A stretch of 64,000 nucleotides of DNA from JAHJDS01 sp964569795 (GTDB lineage Bacteria > Desulfobacterota > Desulfarculia > Desulfarculales > JAHJDS01). The translations under genes and the position numbers were made by a program. The notes below the pieces were generated by a model. The model did not search any database and was not told where the DNA came from. It worked only from the letters and a program-made list of their open reading frames with translations. Below, one piece after another: positions 52,201-61,049 of the stretch (its first letter is position 1; each line of letters starts with the position of its first letter). The stretch is taken from positions 62,001 through 126,000 of the forward strand of contig CAZMVB010000006.1 of the NCBI GenBank assembly GCA_964569795.1, in the 5' to 3' direction.

Positions 52201-52650
52201 ATGGTCGAGATCAAGAACGTGCTGTACCCCATTGACTTTTCGGACAACAACCGGAAAATCCTGCCCTACGTCAAGCTCGTCACCCAGAAGCTGGGGGCCA
52301 GCCTCCACCTGATCAACGTCATCCGCGACCTGAACAATTACGCCGGATTCTATGTGCCCCACACCAACCTCGAGGGTATCATCCAGGACATCGCCGTCGA
52401 GGCGGACAAGAAGCTCCAGGAATTCGTCGAGGAGAACCTGGCCGACATCGAGAAGGTGCAGACCAAGGTGGTCACCGGCCATCCGGCCAACGAGATCGTC
52501 GCCTACGTCAAGGAGGCCGGGATCGGCCTGATCATCATGGGCACCCACGGCCGGACCGGCCTGGACCGGGCCATCTTCGGCAGCGTGGCCGAGAAGGTGG
52601 TCAAGCATTCGCCGGCCCCGGTGATGACGGTCAACCCCCATTACGTCTGA
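52201..52650 (+). CDS. universal stress protein (UspA family)
   Basis: This is a 149-residue single-domain protein with the UspA ATP-binding motif GTHGRTGLDRAIFGSVAEKVV near the C terminus. The G-2x-G-9x-G-S pattern indicates an ATP-binding subtype. GGAGG precedes the ATG. A strong intrinsic terminator at 52710-52751 follows, so the transcript from the preceding genes ends here. Confidence 0.92.
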   Translation: MVEIKNVLYPIDFSDNNRKILPYVKLVTQKLGASLHLINVIRDLNNYAGFYVPHTNLEGIIQDIAVEADKKLQEFVEENLADIEKVQTKVVTGHPANEIVAYVKEAGIGLIIMGTHGRTGLDRAIFGSVAEKVVKHSPAPVMTVNPHYV

Positions 52651-52709
52651 CCGTTCGCGCGGGCGCCCGAGTCGTCTGACCGACCGGGGGGCTGATCCCC
52701 GGCCAATCG

Positions 52710-52751
52710 GTCCGTGGGGAAGGGGATACCCGGTTCCCACGGACTTTTTTT
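52710..52751 (+). terminator. intrinsic terminator after universal stress gene
   Basis: GTCCGTGGG at 52710-52718 pairs with CCCACGGAC at 52736-52744 around a 17-base loop, followed by seven Ts (52745-52751). This also argues that the next gene starts after it, at GTG 52777. Confidence 0.8.
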
Positions 52752-52776
52752 CCGAAATATCCGACCGGGGCGGGAC

Positions 52777-54570
52777 GTGAGCGCGTTCGATCTGGACAAG
52801 ATCTTCGAGCCCAAGAGCGTGGCCGTGGTCGGGGCCAGCTCCCGGGAAGGGAGCGTCGGCCGGGCCCTGGTGGACAATCTGATCCAGGGCGGCCTCAAAG
52901 GACCGATCTATCCGATCAACCCCAAGCCCGAGCCGATCCTGGGGCTGCCGACTCACCGCTCGCTGGCCGACGTGGCCGGGGAGGTGGACCTGGCCGTGGT
53001 GGCCGTGCCCATCGCCCAGGTCCCCGAGGTGATCGCCGACTGCGGGCGGCGCGGGGTCAAGGGGGTGATCGTCGTCTCGGCCGGGGGCAAGGAGGTCGGG
53101 GACCCGGGCCGGGAGATCGAACGGCAAATCCAGGCCGCGGCCGCGGGGGGCGGCGTCCGGATCATCGGCCCCAACTGCCTGGGGGTGGTCAACACCGCCC
53201 TTGGCCTGAACGCCACCTTTGCCGCCCACATGCCTTTAGGCGGCCGGATGGCCCTGATCTCCCAGAGCGGGGCGATCTGCACCGCCATCCTGGACTGGTC
53301 CCTGTCCCGGGGGATCGGGTTCAGCCATTTCGTCAGCATCGGCTCGATGCTGGACGTGGACTTCGGCGACCTGATCGACTACCTGGGGAGCGACCCCCGG
53401 GTGATGAGCATCCTGCTCTACATCGAGAGCCTGACCGGGGTCCGCCGGTTCATGAGCGCCGCCCGGGCGGTGTCGCGGGTCAAGCCGATCGTCGTTCTCA
53501 AGGCCGGGCGCTCCAGGGCCGGGGCCAGGGCCGCGGCCTCGCACACCGGGGCCATGGCCGGCGAGGACGCGGTCTATGACGCCGCCTTTGCCCGGGCCGG
53601 TCTGGTCCGGGTGGACACCATCGAGGAGCTGTTCGACACGGCCGAGCTGATGGCCAAGCAGCCCCGGCCCCGGGGGCCGCACCTGGCCGTGGTGACCGAT
53701 GCCGGCGGCCCCGGGGTCATGGCCGCCGACGCGTGCGCGGCCCTGGGCCTCGAACCGGCGGCCCTCGTTCAGCAGACCCTGTCCCGCCTGGACGCGGTCC
53801 TGCCGCCCCACTGGAGCCGGGGCAATCCGATCGACGTCCTGGGCGACGCCCCGGCCGAGCGCTACGCCCGGGTGATGGACATCCTGGTCAGCGCCCCCGA
53901 GGTGGACGCCCAGCTGGTGATGCTCGCCCCCCAGGCCATGACCGATCCGGCCCAGGTGGCCGAGGCCGTGGCCGGATCAAACGTTCGCCGGAACTTTCCG
54001 GTATTCACCTGCTGGATGGGCGGCGAGGACGTGGCCGCCGGCCGGGGCGTCCTGAGCCGGGCCGGCCTGCCGACCTATGACACCCCCGAGCGGGCCGTCA
54101 GGGCCTTTTTCGACATGTACCAGTACCAGCGGCACCTGGAAATGCTGCGCGAGGTGCCCCCCAAGCTGCTGCGGGAGCTCGGGTTCGATTCGGAGAGGGC
54201 CCGGCGGCTGATCGCCCGGGAACTGGAGGAGGGCCCGACCCTCCTGACCGAGGTCGAGGCCAAGGACCTCCTGGCCGCCTATGGTCTGCCGGTCAATCCC
54301 ACCCGGACCGCCGCCTCGGCCGAGGAGGCCGTGGCCGTGGCCGGCGAGGTGGGCTGGCCGGTCGTCCTCAAGCTCCTCTCCCCGGACATCACCCACAAGA
54401 CCGAGGCCGGCGGGGTCCGGCTCGACCTGCGCGGACCGGACGAGGTCCAGCGGGCCTTCGAGGCCGTCACCCACGCGGCCCGGGCCTTTGATCCGGCCGC
54501 CCGCGTCCTGGGGGTGACCGTTCAGGCCATGGCCCGGCCCGTTCGAGTTGATCGTCGGCGCCAGGCATGA
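52777..54570 (+). CDS. acyl-CoA synthetase/acetyltransferase, N-terminal part, frameshifted
   Basis: This is the first 597 residues of a Pat-like protein. Domains: CoA-binding (about 1-130, FEPKSVAVVGASSREGSVGRA), succinyl-CoA ligase-like (about 140-440, ISQSGAIC and GRSRAGARAAASHTGAMAG), and most of an ATP-grasp domain (from about 475; LPVNPTRTAAS, VVLKLLSPDITHKTEAGGV). The frame breaks after MARP at about 54540. The expected next residues (FELIVGARHDETFGPV) continue in the +1 frame at 54542. GTG 52777 follows a terminator and is preceded by GGGGCGGGA. A sequencing error or a recent mutation are both possible; the two halves together would make a full protein of about 900 residues. Confidence 0.8.
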   Translation: MSAFDLDKIFEPKSVAVVGASSREGSVGRALVDNLIQGGLKGPIYPINPKPEPILGLPTHRSLADVAGEVDLAVVAVPIAQVPEVIADCGRRGVKGVIVVSAGGKEVGDPGREIERQIQAAAAGGGVRIIGPNCLGVVNTALGLNATFAAHMPLGGRMALISQSGAICTAILDWSLSRGIGFSHFVSIGSMLDVDFGDLIDYLGSDPRVMSILLYIESLTGVRRFMSAARAVSRVKPIVVLKAGRSRAGARAAASHTGAMAGEDAVYDAAFARAGLVRVDTIEELFDTAELMAKQPRPRGPHLAVVTDAGGPGVMAADACAALGLEPAALVQQTLSRLDAVLPPHWSRGNPIDVLGDAPAERYARVMDILVSAPEVDAQLVMLAPQAMTDPAQVAEAVAGSNVRRNFPVFTCWMGGEDVAAGRGVLSRAGLPTYDTPERAVRAFFDMYQYQRHLEMLREVPPKLLRELGFDSERARRLIARELEEGPTLLTEVEAKDLLAAYGLPVNPTRTAASAEEAVAVAGEVGWPVVLKLLSPDITHKTEAGGVRLDLRGPDEVQRAFEAVTHAARAFDPAARVLGVTVQAMARPVRVDRRRQA

Positions 54571-55483
54571 CGAGACCTTCGGGCCGGTGATCATGTTCGG
54601 CCTGGGCGGGGTCTTGACCGAAATCTACCAGGACCGGGCCATCGGCCTGCCGCCCCTGAACCGGCTGCTGGCCCGGCGGCTGATGGAGGAGACCCGGGTC
54701 TGGAGGTTGCTGACCGGGTACCGCAACCTGCCCGGGGCAGACCTGCTGCGGCTCGAGGAGCTTCTGATCCGGGTGTCCCAGCTCCTGATCGACTGGCCCG
54801 AGGTGATCGAGCTGGACCTGAACCCGGTGATGATCGTCGATCGGCAGCCCCTGATCGTGGACGCCCGGGTGGTCCTGGCCCCGGCCGAGGTGGCCTCGCC
54901 CCGGCACCTGATCATCGGCCCCTATCCCAACCAGTACGAGATGCGGACCGTGACCCAGGGCGGCCTGGACGTCTTCATCCGGCCGATCAAGCCCGAGGAC
55001 GCCCCCCTGCTCGAGGAACTGCTCCGCTCCCTGTCGCCCCAGAGCATCCTGTTCCGCTTTTTCACGCCGCGCACCACGTTTTCGCCGGACTTCATCGCCC
55101 GGCTGACCCAGATCGACTATGACCGGGACGTGGCCCTGGTCGCCCTCCAGCCCTACGAGGGCGGGGACCGGATCATCGGCGTGGCCCGGGTCATGACCAG
55201 CCCCCGCCGGGACGCCGGTGAATTCGCCGTCACCGTGGGCGACCCCTGGCAGGGCCGGGGCGTGGGGGCCCGCCTGTTCGAGCGGTGCATCGCCGTGGCC
55301 CGGGAGCAGGGCATCAAGAAGTTCTGGGGGCTGGTCCTGCCCCAGAACACGGTCATGCTGGCCCTGGCCAAGAAATTCGGCTGCCGGGTCCGGCGCACCC
55401 CGGGTCAGACCGAGTGGGAGGTCGAGTTGGACCTGGGCGCCGCTTCCGACGCGGCGCTTGACTCGGCATCCGGCCCGTCCTGA
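54548..55483 (+). CDS. acyl-CoA synthetase/acetyltransferase, C-terminal part with GNAT domain, frameshifted
   Basis: This 311-residue continuation of the preceding gene carries the end of the ATP-grasp domain (IVGARHDETFGPVIMFGLGG, ELDLNPVMIV) and a GNAT acetyltransferase domain (about residues 125-285; the acetyl-CoA loop is VGDPWQGRGVGARLFERCI). This order is that of protein lysine acetyltransferase Pat/YfiQ-type proteins. The TTG at 54548 is only the first start-like codon in the open frame; no ribosome-binding site precedes it, so expression as a separate protein is unlikely. Confidence 0.75.
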   Translation: MIVGARHDETFGPVIMFGLGGVLTEIYQDRAIGLPPLNRLLARRLMEETRVWRLLTGYRNLPGADLLRLEELLIRVSQLLIDWPEVIELDLNPVMIVDRQPLIVDARVVLAPAEVASPRHLIIGPYPNQYEMRTVTQGGLDVFIRPIKPEDAPLLEELLRSLSPQSILFRFFTPRTTFSPDFIARLTQIDYDRDVALVALQPYEGGDRIIGVARVMTSPRRDAGEFAVTVGDPWQGRGVGARLFERCIAVAREQGIKKFWGLVLPQNTVMLALAKKFGCRVRRTPGQTEWEVELDLGAASDAALDSASGPS

Positions 55484-55505
55484 GCCGAGCGAACCGGCCC
55501 CAAAA

Positions 55506-55537
55506 GGGACCGGGCCGGGTGGTCCCGGCCCGGTCCC
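55506..55537. terminator. strong hairpin between convergent genes
   Basis: GGGACCGGGCCGGG at 55506-55519 pairs perfectly with CCCGGCCCGGTCCC at 55524-55537 around a TGGT loop. It separates the Pat-type gene from the convergent receiver gene. On the minus strand TTTT follows directly; there is no plus-strand T-run. It may serve both transcripts. Confidence 0.6.
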
Positions 55538-55624
55538 CAATTCGGGTATTTGGTGAGGGCAATCTATGTCTGAACAGCGGTCCGTGTGTCTCCGACCGCT
55601 GGTGGCTGGTCGGTCCGGCCCGGC

Positions 55625-56011
55625 TCAGGCCGCGGCCGAACTGGGGGCCTCGTCCCGGGGCCACAGGGCCCGGCGCAGGGCCGAAAAACGGACCGGGGCC
55701 GTAATCAGGAGATCCACCCCCAGGTCCTTGAGTCGGTGGCCCAAGGGCATGGACTCGTCCTGGATGATGAGCAGGACCTTGGTCCGGGAGCAGCGGGCCT
55801 TGAGGTGATAGGCCGCCTGGAGGCCAGACAGCTGGGGCAGACCCAGATGGGTGATCACGGCCAGGGGCGGACATTCCTCGCACTGGGACAGGCCGTCTTT
55901 GGCATTACGGGCCGTGATCACGTCAAAGCCCAAGGCCTGGACCATGCCCTTGAGGTCGCCCCGGGACCGGGGATCATCGTCGATGATCAACACGGTTGAC
56001 GTCGCGTCCAT
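55625..56011 (-). CDS. degenerate receiver-domain protein
   Basis: This is a 128-residue single-domain response-regulator fold. The acidic N-terminal cluster (VLIIDDDPRSR) is intact. The usual phospho-acceptor Asp is replaced by His55 in VITHLGLP. The switch Thr/Ser position reads LLIIQDES, and the conserved Lys is Ala in ITAPV. It cannot be phosphorylated in the normal way, so it is a pseudo-receiver. It lies 283 bases downstream of the NarL-like gene on the same strand. It may bind partner proteins constitutively. Its function is unknown. Confidence 0.85.
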   Translation of the reverse strand: MDATSTVLIIDDDPRSRGDLKGMVQALGFDVITARNAKDGLSQCEECPPLAVITHLGLPQLSGLQAAYHLKARCSRTKVLLIIQDESMPLGHRLKDLGVDLLITAPVRFSALRRALWPRDEAPSSAAA

Positions 56012-56294
56012 GGTCCATCCCCCTAACCGGACAACCCGCCTCGCGGGTTCCTTCTCTCATGGTTTTCAATATATACCGCCCCCCGGTCCGGGGAAATGAT
56101 ACCTGGACCTCAAAGGACTGGGTTGAACTACTCATTTCACGTCATTCCGGCAGCGGGGTCCGGCGGGCCCGGTTGCCGGACCGGCCCCCGGGCCAGGCCC
56201 AGGGGGGTGAGCACGGCCGGGGGCGGGGAATTGTCCGGGGGTTAGGTGGTCCCGGGTCGGAACGGACCTTGGGGGAAGGGGAGGCGGCCGGCCT

Positions 56295-56972
56295 CTAGCG
56301 GCTCCAGGACTCGGGGTCCACCAGGCCGCTGGCGATGGCGTACTTGACCAGGCCGATGACGTCGTGGCGGTCCAGCTTGGCCATGATGTGGGCCCGGTGA
56401 TTTTCGACCGTCTTGGCGCTGACGAACAGTTTTTCGGCGATCTGACGGTTGGAGAAACCCTCGACCACCAGGCGCAGGATCTGGCGCTCGCGGTCGGTCA
56501 GGCGCTCGGGTGGCTCCTGGTCGGTCTTGGTCCGCTCGGGGATCCGGACGAACTCGTCCACGATGTGGCCGGCCACAGGCGAGTCCAGGTAGCATTCGCC
56601 CTTGAGGACCACTCCGACCGCGTCCAGGAGCTTGTCGCCGGCCGAGTCCTTGAGGACGTAACCCCGGGCCCCGGCCTTGAGGGCCTCCATGATGAACGTC
56701 TTCTTGGAGTGGACGCTGAGGATGACGATCCGGGTCTCGGGGTACTGGTCGGCGATGGCCCGGGTGGCCTCGATGCCGCTCTGCTCGGGCATGGCGATGT
56801 CCATGATCACCAGGTCCGGCCGAAAATCGCGGACCAGGTTGACCACCTCGAGGCCGGTGGCCGCCTCGCCGACGACCTCCAGGTTCGGATTGGCCGCCAG
56901 AACGCTCTTGATCCCCTGGCGGAAGATGGCGTGGTCGTCGGCCAGGACCAGCCGGATTTTGTCTGGGCTCAT
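56295..56972 (-). CDS. NarL/FixJ-type response regulator
   Basis: This is a 225-residue regulator. The receiver (about 1-125) has DDHAIFRQ, phospho-acceptor Asp in LVIMDIAMPEQSG, and the conserved Lys in VLKDSAG. The LuxR-type helix-turn-helix (about 155-215) has LTDRERQILRLVVEG and SNRQIAEKLFVSAKTVENHR. A GGAGGAGGG site precedes the ATG at 56972, which overlaps the kinase gene by 4 bases. It should bind DNA in response to the preceding NarX-type kinase. The DNA target is unknown. Confidence 0.93.
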   Translation of the reverse strand: MSPDKIRLVLADDHAIFRQGIKSVLAANPNLEVVGEAATGLEVVNLVRDFRPDLVIMDIAMPEQSGIEATRAIADQYPETRIVILSVHSKKTFIMEALKAGARGYVLKDSAGDKLLDAVGVVLKGECYLDSPVAGHIVDEFVRIPERTKTDQEPPERLTDRERQILRLVVEGFSNRQIAEKLFVSAKTVENHRAHIMAKLDRHDVIGLVKYAIASGLVDPESWSR

Positions 56973-59062
56973 CTTCCCTCCTCCTGGATCGGCACGCGGG
57001 CGGTCAGGCGGGTGCCCTCCGGGGATGATTCTATCATCAATGCGCCGCCGATCAAGCCGAGCCGGTCCTGCATGCCCAGCAGCCCCAGCCGCCGGCGTTC
57101 GAGGCCCGTGTTCAGGGCCTGCTCGACGTTGAACCCGCGGCCCCGGTCCGAGACCACCGCCTCGATCCAGCCGTCCCTGGCGGCCAACTCGATCCGGGCG
57201 GTCCGGCTCCCCGAGTGGCGGACCACGTTGGTCAGGCACTCCTGGATGAACCGGAACACGCCGATGGTCACCCCCGGCGACAGCTTTTCCTCGGGCAATT
57301 TTTCGAGATGGTAGGAGATCTCGATCCCGTGGGTCGCCTGGATCGATTCGCCCAGGTCCTCGACGGCCGCGGCCAGGCCGAAGTTGTCCAGGATGGCCGG
57401 CCGGAGCTGATAGGCCAGGGAGCGGACCCGGTCCATGATCTTCTGCGACAGGTCGATCAGTTGCTGAATTTCCGCCGGCCCCTCCACATCCTGATTGGGG
57501 CGGCGGGCCAGGGTCTGGAGACCGATCTTGAGGGCGGACAGGAGCTGGCCCATTTCGTCGTGCAGGTCCAGGGCCAGCCGGGCCCGCTCCTCCTCCTGGG
57601 CGTCCACCAGGCGGCTGGAAAGCTCACGGACCTTTTGTTCGGCCAGGACCTGCTGGGTCACGTCCCGGGCCACGCCGCGACGGCCCACCACCCGGCCCTT
57701 GGCGTCGATTATTTCCCGGGAGTGGCTGGACAGCCACCGGATGCCCCCTCTCTTGTGGATGTGGCGCAGGGCCATTACCCGCACTTCCTCGCCCGGACTG
57801 GCCTGGGCCAGGGCCCGGTCGTAACGGGGCCGGTCCGACGGGGCCAGGAACTGGCGCCGCAGCCGGCCGACCATCTCGTCCCGGCGCCAGCCCAGAAGGT
57901 CGTAGGCCGCCTCGGAGACAAAGGTGAAACGTCCCTCCCGGTCGATTTCATAGACGATGTCCGGGAGGTCGGTCACCAGGTCCCGGTATCGGTTGGTGGC
58001 CTGGGCCAGGGCCTCGGTCCGGGACTGGACCTCGGTCTCGAGCAGCCGCGTCTGGTCGTCGGCCATCCGGAGCAGACTCTTCTGGACCTGATAGCGGCCG
58101 ACCAGAAGCACCCCCAGGGTCGCCAGGCAAATAAAGAGCAGGACAAAAAAGACGCGGATGTTCCGCTGGGCGGTCCGGGCCCCGGCCATGGCCGACTCAT
58201 AGTTGTGGGACACCACCAGGACCCACTTGTGGCCGGGCACCCTCGCCCCGGCCACAAAGGCCAGCTCTCGGCGGTCGGGGTCGGTCATCAATCTGGCCTG
58301 GGGGGATTGACGCCTGACCTGGGTCAGAAAACCGCGCCATCTGGCCGCGCAGGCGGCCGGGTCCGGACAGCCGGCCTCACCGGCGGTGATCGTCCGGCCC
58401 TGCTGGTCGAAGAGGTAAAAGGTCCGGCCCGGGCGGGCGGTCAGGCGGAGCGCGAAGAAGCTGGCCCAAAAGGCCGGTGGCTTTTCCACGGCCAGGATCC
58501 CCACCGGACGACCCTGATCCCTGACGCCGACCGCCAGGTAGATCACCCGGGGCGCATCAGCGGTCAGCCCGCGGCGAATGGCCGACACCGCACCCCTCGG
58601 GCCGGGGAAGGGGAGGTCCAGGCGCCTGAAGGGGCCGCTGACCGCGCCCGAAGAACGGACCAGGACGATGACCTGGCCCCGGGGCGTGGCCACCAGCATG
58701 CCCGAGACGCGGCTCAGCGTCCCCCACACCCGGGACAGGGTCCGCCCCAGATTGTCCCGGCGGAGATGGGCCACGTCCGAGATGAAGCCGGGCGACGAGG
58801 CCAGGGCCGTGAGACGGGCCAGCAGGGCTTGCTGGTGGTCGGCGATGAACCGGGCCCCCATTTCGGCCAGGGCCTGGTTGGCGTCCAGGTTTTCCCGCTG
58901 GGCCTGGGTCTTGAGCGAACCCAGGACCACCAGGCTGTAAACGCCCCCCACCAGCACCAGCAGGACCACCACCAGGACGGTTATCGGCGCCAACCCCCAG
59001 AGCAATCGCCGAGGCCTGTCCGGCGGCCGGTCGGAACCGTTTTTGTCCACGGTGGCGATCAC
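56969..59062 (-). CDS. NarX-type sensor histidine kinase
   Basis: This 697-residue membrane sensor has one helix at about 18-45 (APITVLVVVLLVLVGGVYSL), a long periplasmic dCache-like domain (about 55-300), a second helix (FFVLLFICLATLGVLLVG), a PAS domain (about 360-475) and a HisKA_3 dimerisation domain with LALDLHDEMGQLLSALK. The ATPase has NVVRHSGSRTARIEL and GLLGMQDRLGLIGG. It belongs to the NarX/LiaS class. The GTG at 59062 is chosen because GGGGGGAGAG lies just upstream and the promoter at 59090-59118 gives a leader of about 20 bases. It forms an operon with the NarL-like gene (ATGA overlap). Confidence 0.9.
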   Translation of the reverse strand: MIATVDKNGSDRPPDRPRRLLWGLAPITVLVVVLLVLVGGVYSLVVLGSLKTQAQRENLDANQALAEMGARFIADHQQALLARLTALASSPGFISDVAHLRRDNLGRTLSRVWGTLSRVSGMLVATPRGQVIVLVRSSGAVSGPFRRLDLPFPGPRGAVSAIRRGLTADAPRVIYLAVGVRDQGRPVGILAVEKPPAFWASFFALRLTARPGRTFYLFDQQGRTITAGEAGCPDPAACAARWRGFLTQVRRQSPQARLMTDPDRRELAFVAGARVPGHKWVLVVSHNYESAMAGARTAQRNIRVFFVLLFICLATLGVLLVGRYQVQKSLLRMADDQTRLLETEVQSRTEALAQATNRYRDLVTDLPDIVYEIDREGRFTFVSEAAYDLLGWRRDEMVGRLRRQFLAPSDRPRYDRALAQASPGEEVRVMALRHIHKRGGIRWLSSHSREIIDAKGRVVGRRGVARDVTQQVLAEQKVRELSSRLVDAQEEERARLALDLHDEMGQLLSALKIGLQTLARRPNQDVEGPAEIQQLIDLSQKIMDRVRSLAYQLRPAILDNFGLAAAVEDLGESIQATHGIEISYHLEKLPEEKLSPGVTIGVFRFIQECLTNVVRHSGSRTARIELAARDGWIEAVVSDRGRGFNVEQALNTGLERRRLGLLGMQDRLGLIGGALMIESSPEGTRLTARVPIQEEGR

Positions 59063-59089
59063 TTCCGGCTCTCCCCCCTGGTCGCGACA

Positions 59090-59118
59090 ATTATAACGGT
59101 CTGCAGTTCTGATGACAA
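59090..59118 (-). promoter_or_regulatory. strong sigma70-like promoter of the NarX/NarL-like operon
   Basis: On the minus strand TTGTCA (59118-59113) and a consensus TATAAT (59095-59090) are separated by exactly 17 bases. Transcription would begin near 59083, about 20 bases before the GTG start at 59062. The same interval must hold the promoter for the divergent receiver-like gene. Confidence 0.75.
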
Positions 59119-59285
59119 GAAATCCGGAGAATTGCCTGTTTTTATTCATAAGTGCTACGTGACCGAATGGTGGCCCGGACTGACCGAAATGAGGTCCAGG
59201 GACCATTGGCAGGTCAGGGGGGCCGAAGTAGTTTTTATCTATGGAGCGGACGACTCCGCTGTTGAACCTGAAGAGGTTCATATCA

Positions 59286-59726
59286 ATGGTTGAGAGACTG
59301 AAAACGGTTTTGAAGGCCATCAAACCCGTTCGCCGCCGGCCGCCGCCCAGGGCGCCGCGGCCGCGGCGGGTGCTGGTGTCATACGGCGATGAGGACGTCC
59401 GTCACTGGCTGGTCAACCTGCTTGGCCGGATGGACGGCCTGGTCTGTCAGGACACGGACGGCGATTGGGCGGACGTGGAGCGGGCGGCGGCCCGTTTGGA
59501 ACCGGATTTGATCCTGCTCGACGCCCGGCGCATGGACCTGCGGTCCCCGAATCCGGTCCGGCGTCTGAAGCGTCGCCTTCCCGGGGCCAGGGTGTTCCTG
59601 CTGGGCCTGGACGAGGGCGCCGGATACCATCACCTGGCCCAACGGGCCGGGGCGGACGGATACGTCAGCACCAACCGGGTGGGCGATTCCTTGGAGGGAA
59701 TCTTGGGGCTGAACGATCCAACCTGA
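59286..59726 (+). CDS. receiver-like protein with basic N terminus
   Basis: This is a 146-residue protein. A basic stretch (residues 5-27; KAIKPVRRRPPPRAPRPRR) precedes a receiver-like domain. It has acidic residues in SYGDEDV and an Asp in LILLDARRMD in the phospho-acceptor position. The conserved Lys is missing (GYVSTNRV). It has no DNA-binding domain. ATG 59286 has GAAGAGG nine bases upstream; ATG 59241 is the alternative. The basic N terminus could bind nucleic acid, which is speculative. It is divergent from the NarX-like operon. Confidence 0.75.
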   Translation: MVERLKTVLKAIKPVRRRPPPRAPRPRRVLVSYGDEDVRHWLVNLLGRMDGLVCQDTDGDWADVERAAARLEPDLILLDARRMDLRSPNPVRRLKRRLPGARVFLLGLDEGAGYHHLAQRAGADGYVSTNRVGDSLEGILGLNDPT

Positions 59727-59816
59727 TCCGCTGACCTTGGACGGTTCATTCTGATGTGATAAATATTTGTACCGGCCCTTGGGACGAACTGTTCACCCCA
59801 TCCAGGAGCGCCGGTC

Positions 59817-61001
59817 ATGATTACCCCCACCGAATACAATCAGCGTCTGTCCCGGCTGACCGGCCTGATCGCGGACCAGGACCTTGCGGCCTATCTGGTC
59901 GCGGACAGGCACAACATCTACTACCTGACCGGACTGACGTACGAGCCCGAGGAACGCCCCTTTTTCCTCATCGTCCGTCCGGGGGCGCCGACCGAACTGC
60001 TGGTGCCGGCCCTGGAACTGGATCACCTCCAGGGGGCCCCGAACGTCGATCAGGTTCATCACTACTGGGATTACCCCTCCCCGCCGGGTGAGGGCTGGCC
60101 CGAGCGCCTCCGGGAGCGCTTGGCCGGCGCGGAGCGCCTGGGGCTCGAACCGTCGCTGCCGGCCGAGATTTTGGGGCAGCTGGGCGAATTCCAGGTCGAG
60201 GTGGCGCCCCTGGTCGAGACCCTGCGCCTGGTCAAGTCGCCGGCCGAGGTGGAACTGGTCGAGCAGGCGGCCCGGTTCGCCGACCTGGGGGTGGCCCGGG
60301 CGTGTGGCGCGGCCTATCACGGGGTCAGCGAGCTGGAACTCTTTGCCCAGGGCCGGGCCGTTCAGCTCCAAATCATGAAGCAGGTCGGCTACGAGTCCCT
60401 GACGACCAACGTCCTGGTGGCCGCCTGGCCGGCCCCCCTGAGCGCCCAGCCCCACGGCGTCCCGGCCATCGGCGACTGCCTCGAAAACGGGCCGCACATC
60501 GCCCTGTCTTACCTGCGGGTCAATGGTTACGCCGCCGAGTGCGAGCGGACCTTTTTCCTGGCCAAACCCACTTCCCGGGAAAAGGAGGCATTTTCCGCCG
60601 TCATGGAGGCCCGGCGGCGGGCGGCCGACACGATCCGGCCCGGGGTGGAGGCGGCGGCCGTGGACCGGGCGGCCAAGGAGTTCCTCACGGCCGAGGGGTA
60701 CGGCCAGTTCCTGCTCCACCGCACCGGTCACGGTTTCGGCCTGGGCAACCACGAGGGCCCCTGGGTGGCCGAGGGTTCGGCGGATATTTTGGGGGAAAAC
60801 ATGCTCGTCAGCGTCGAGCCGGGCGTCTATCTGCCCGGGCTGGGCGGATTCCGCCATTCGGACACGGTCCTGGTCACCCGGGACGGCCCCCGGTTTCTGA
60901 CCTCGTTCCCGGACCAACTGGCCGACCTGGTGATCACGTCCAAAAAATGGCCGGCGCGTCTCAAGGGCCGGCTGATGCGCCGGGCGGCGGGCATCGACTG
61001 A
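59817..61001 (+). CDS. M24-fold (creatinase/prolidase-like) protein lacking metal ligands
   Basis: This is a 394-residue protein with a creatinase N domain (about 1-140; YLVADRHNIYYLTGL) and a pita-bread M24 domain (about 145-385). Comparison with Xaa-Pro peptidases shows three of five metal ligands changed: the first Asp is replaced in LSYLRVNGYAAECERTF, the second is Glu there, and the last Glu is Ser in GFRHSDTVLVT. The His of HRTGHGFGLGNHEGP and the Glu of VSVEPGVY remain. So it is not a normal metallopeptidase. It might be a creatinase-like metal-independent hydrolase or be inactive. ATG 59817 follows CCAGGAG. Confidence 0.8.
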   Translation: MITPTEYNQRLSRLTGLIADQDLAAYLVADRHNIYYLTGLTYEPEERPFFLIVRPGAPTELLVPALELDHLQGAPNVDQVHHYWDYPSPPGEGWPERLRERLAGAERLGLEPSLPAEILGQLGEFQVEVAPLVETLRLVKSPAEVELVEQAARFADLGVARACGAAYHGVSELELFAQGRAVQLQIMKQVGYESLTTNVLVAAWPAPLSAQPHGVPAIGDCLENGPHIALSYLRVNGYAAECERTFFLAKPTSREKEAFSAVMEARRRAADTIRPGVEAAAVDRAAKEFLTAEGYGQFLLHRTGHGFGLGNHEGPWVAEGSADILGENMLVSVEPGVYLPGLGGFRHSDTVLVTRDGPRFLTSFPDQLADLVITSKKWPARLKGRLMRRAAGID

Positions 61002-61049
61002 CCGAGGGGCACCCCTAAATTTGACTTTCGGTGATATTCCCGGATTTAC

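Noticed and set aside
54530..54560. Programmed frameshift in the Pat-type gene
   Set aside because: No recognised slippery site with a downstream Shine-Dalgarno or stem was seen at CGGCCCGTTC. A two-base loss in a G run is simpler. Kept as an indel finding instead.
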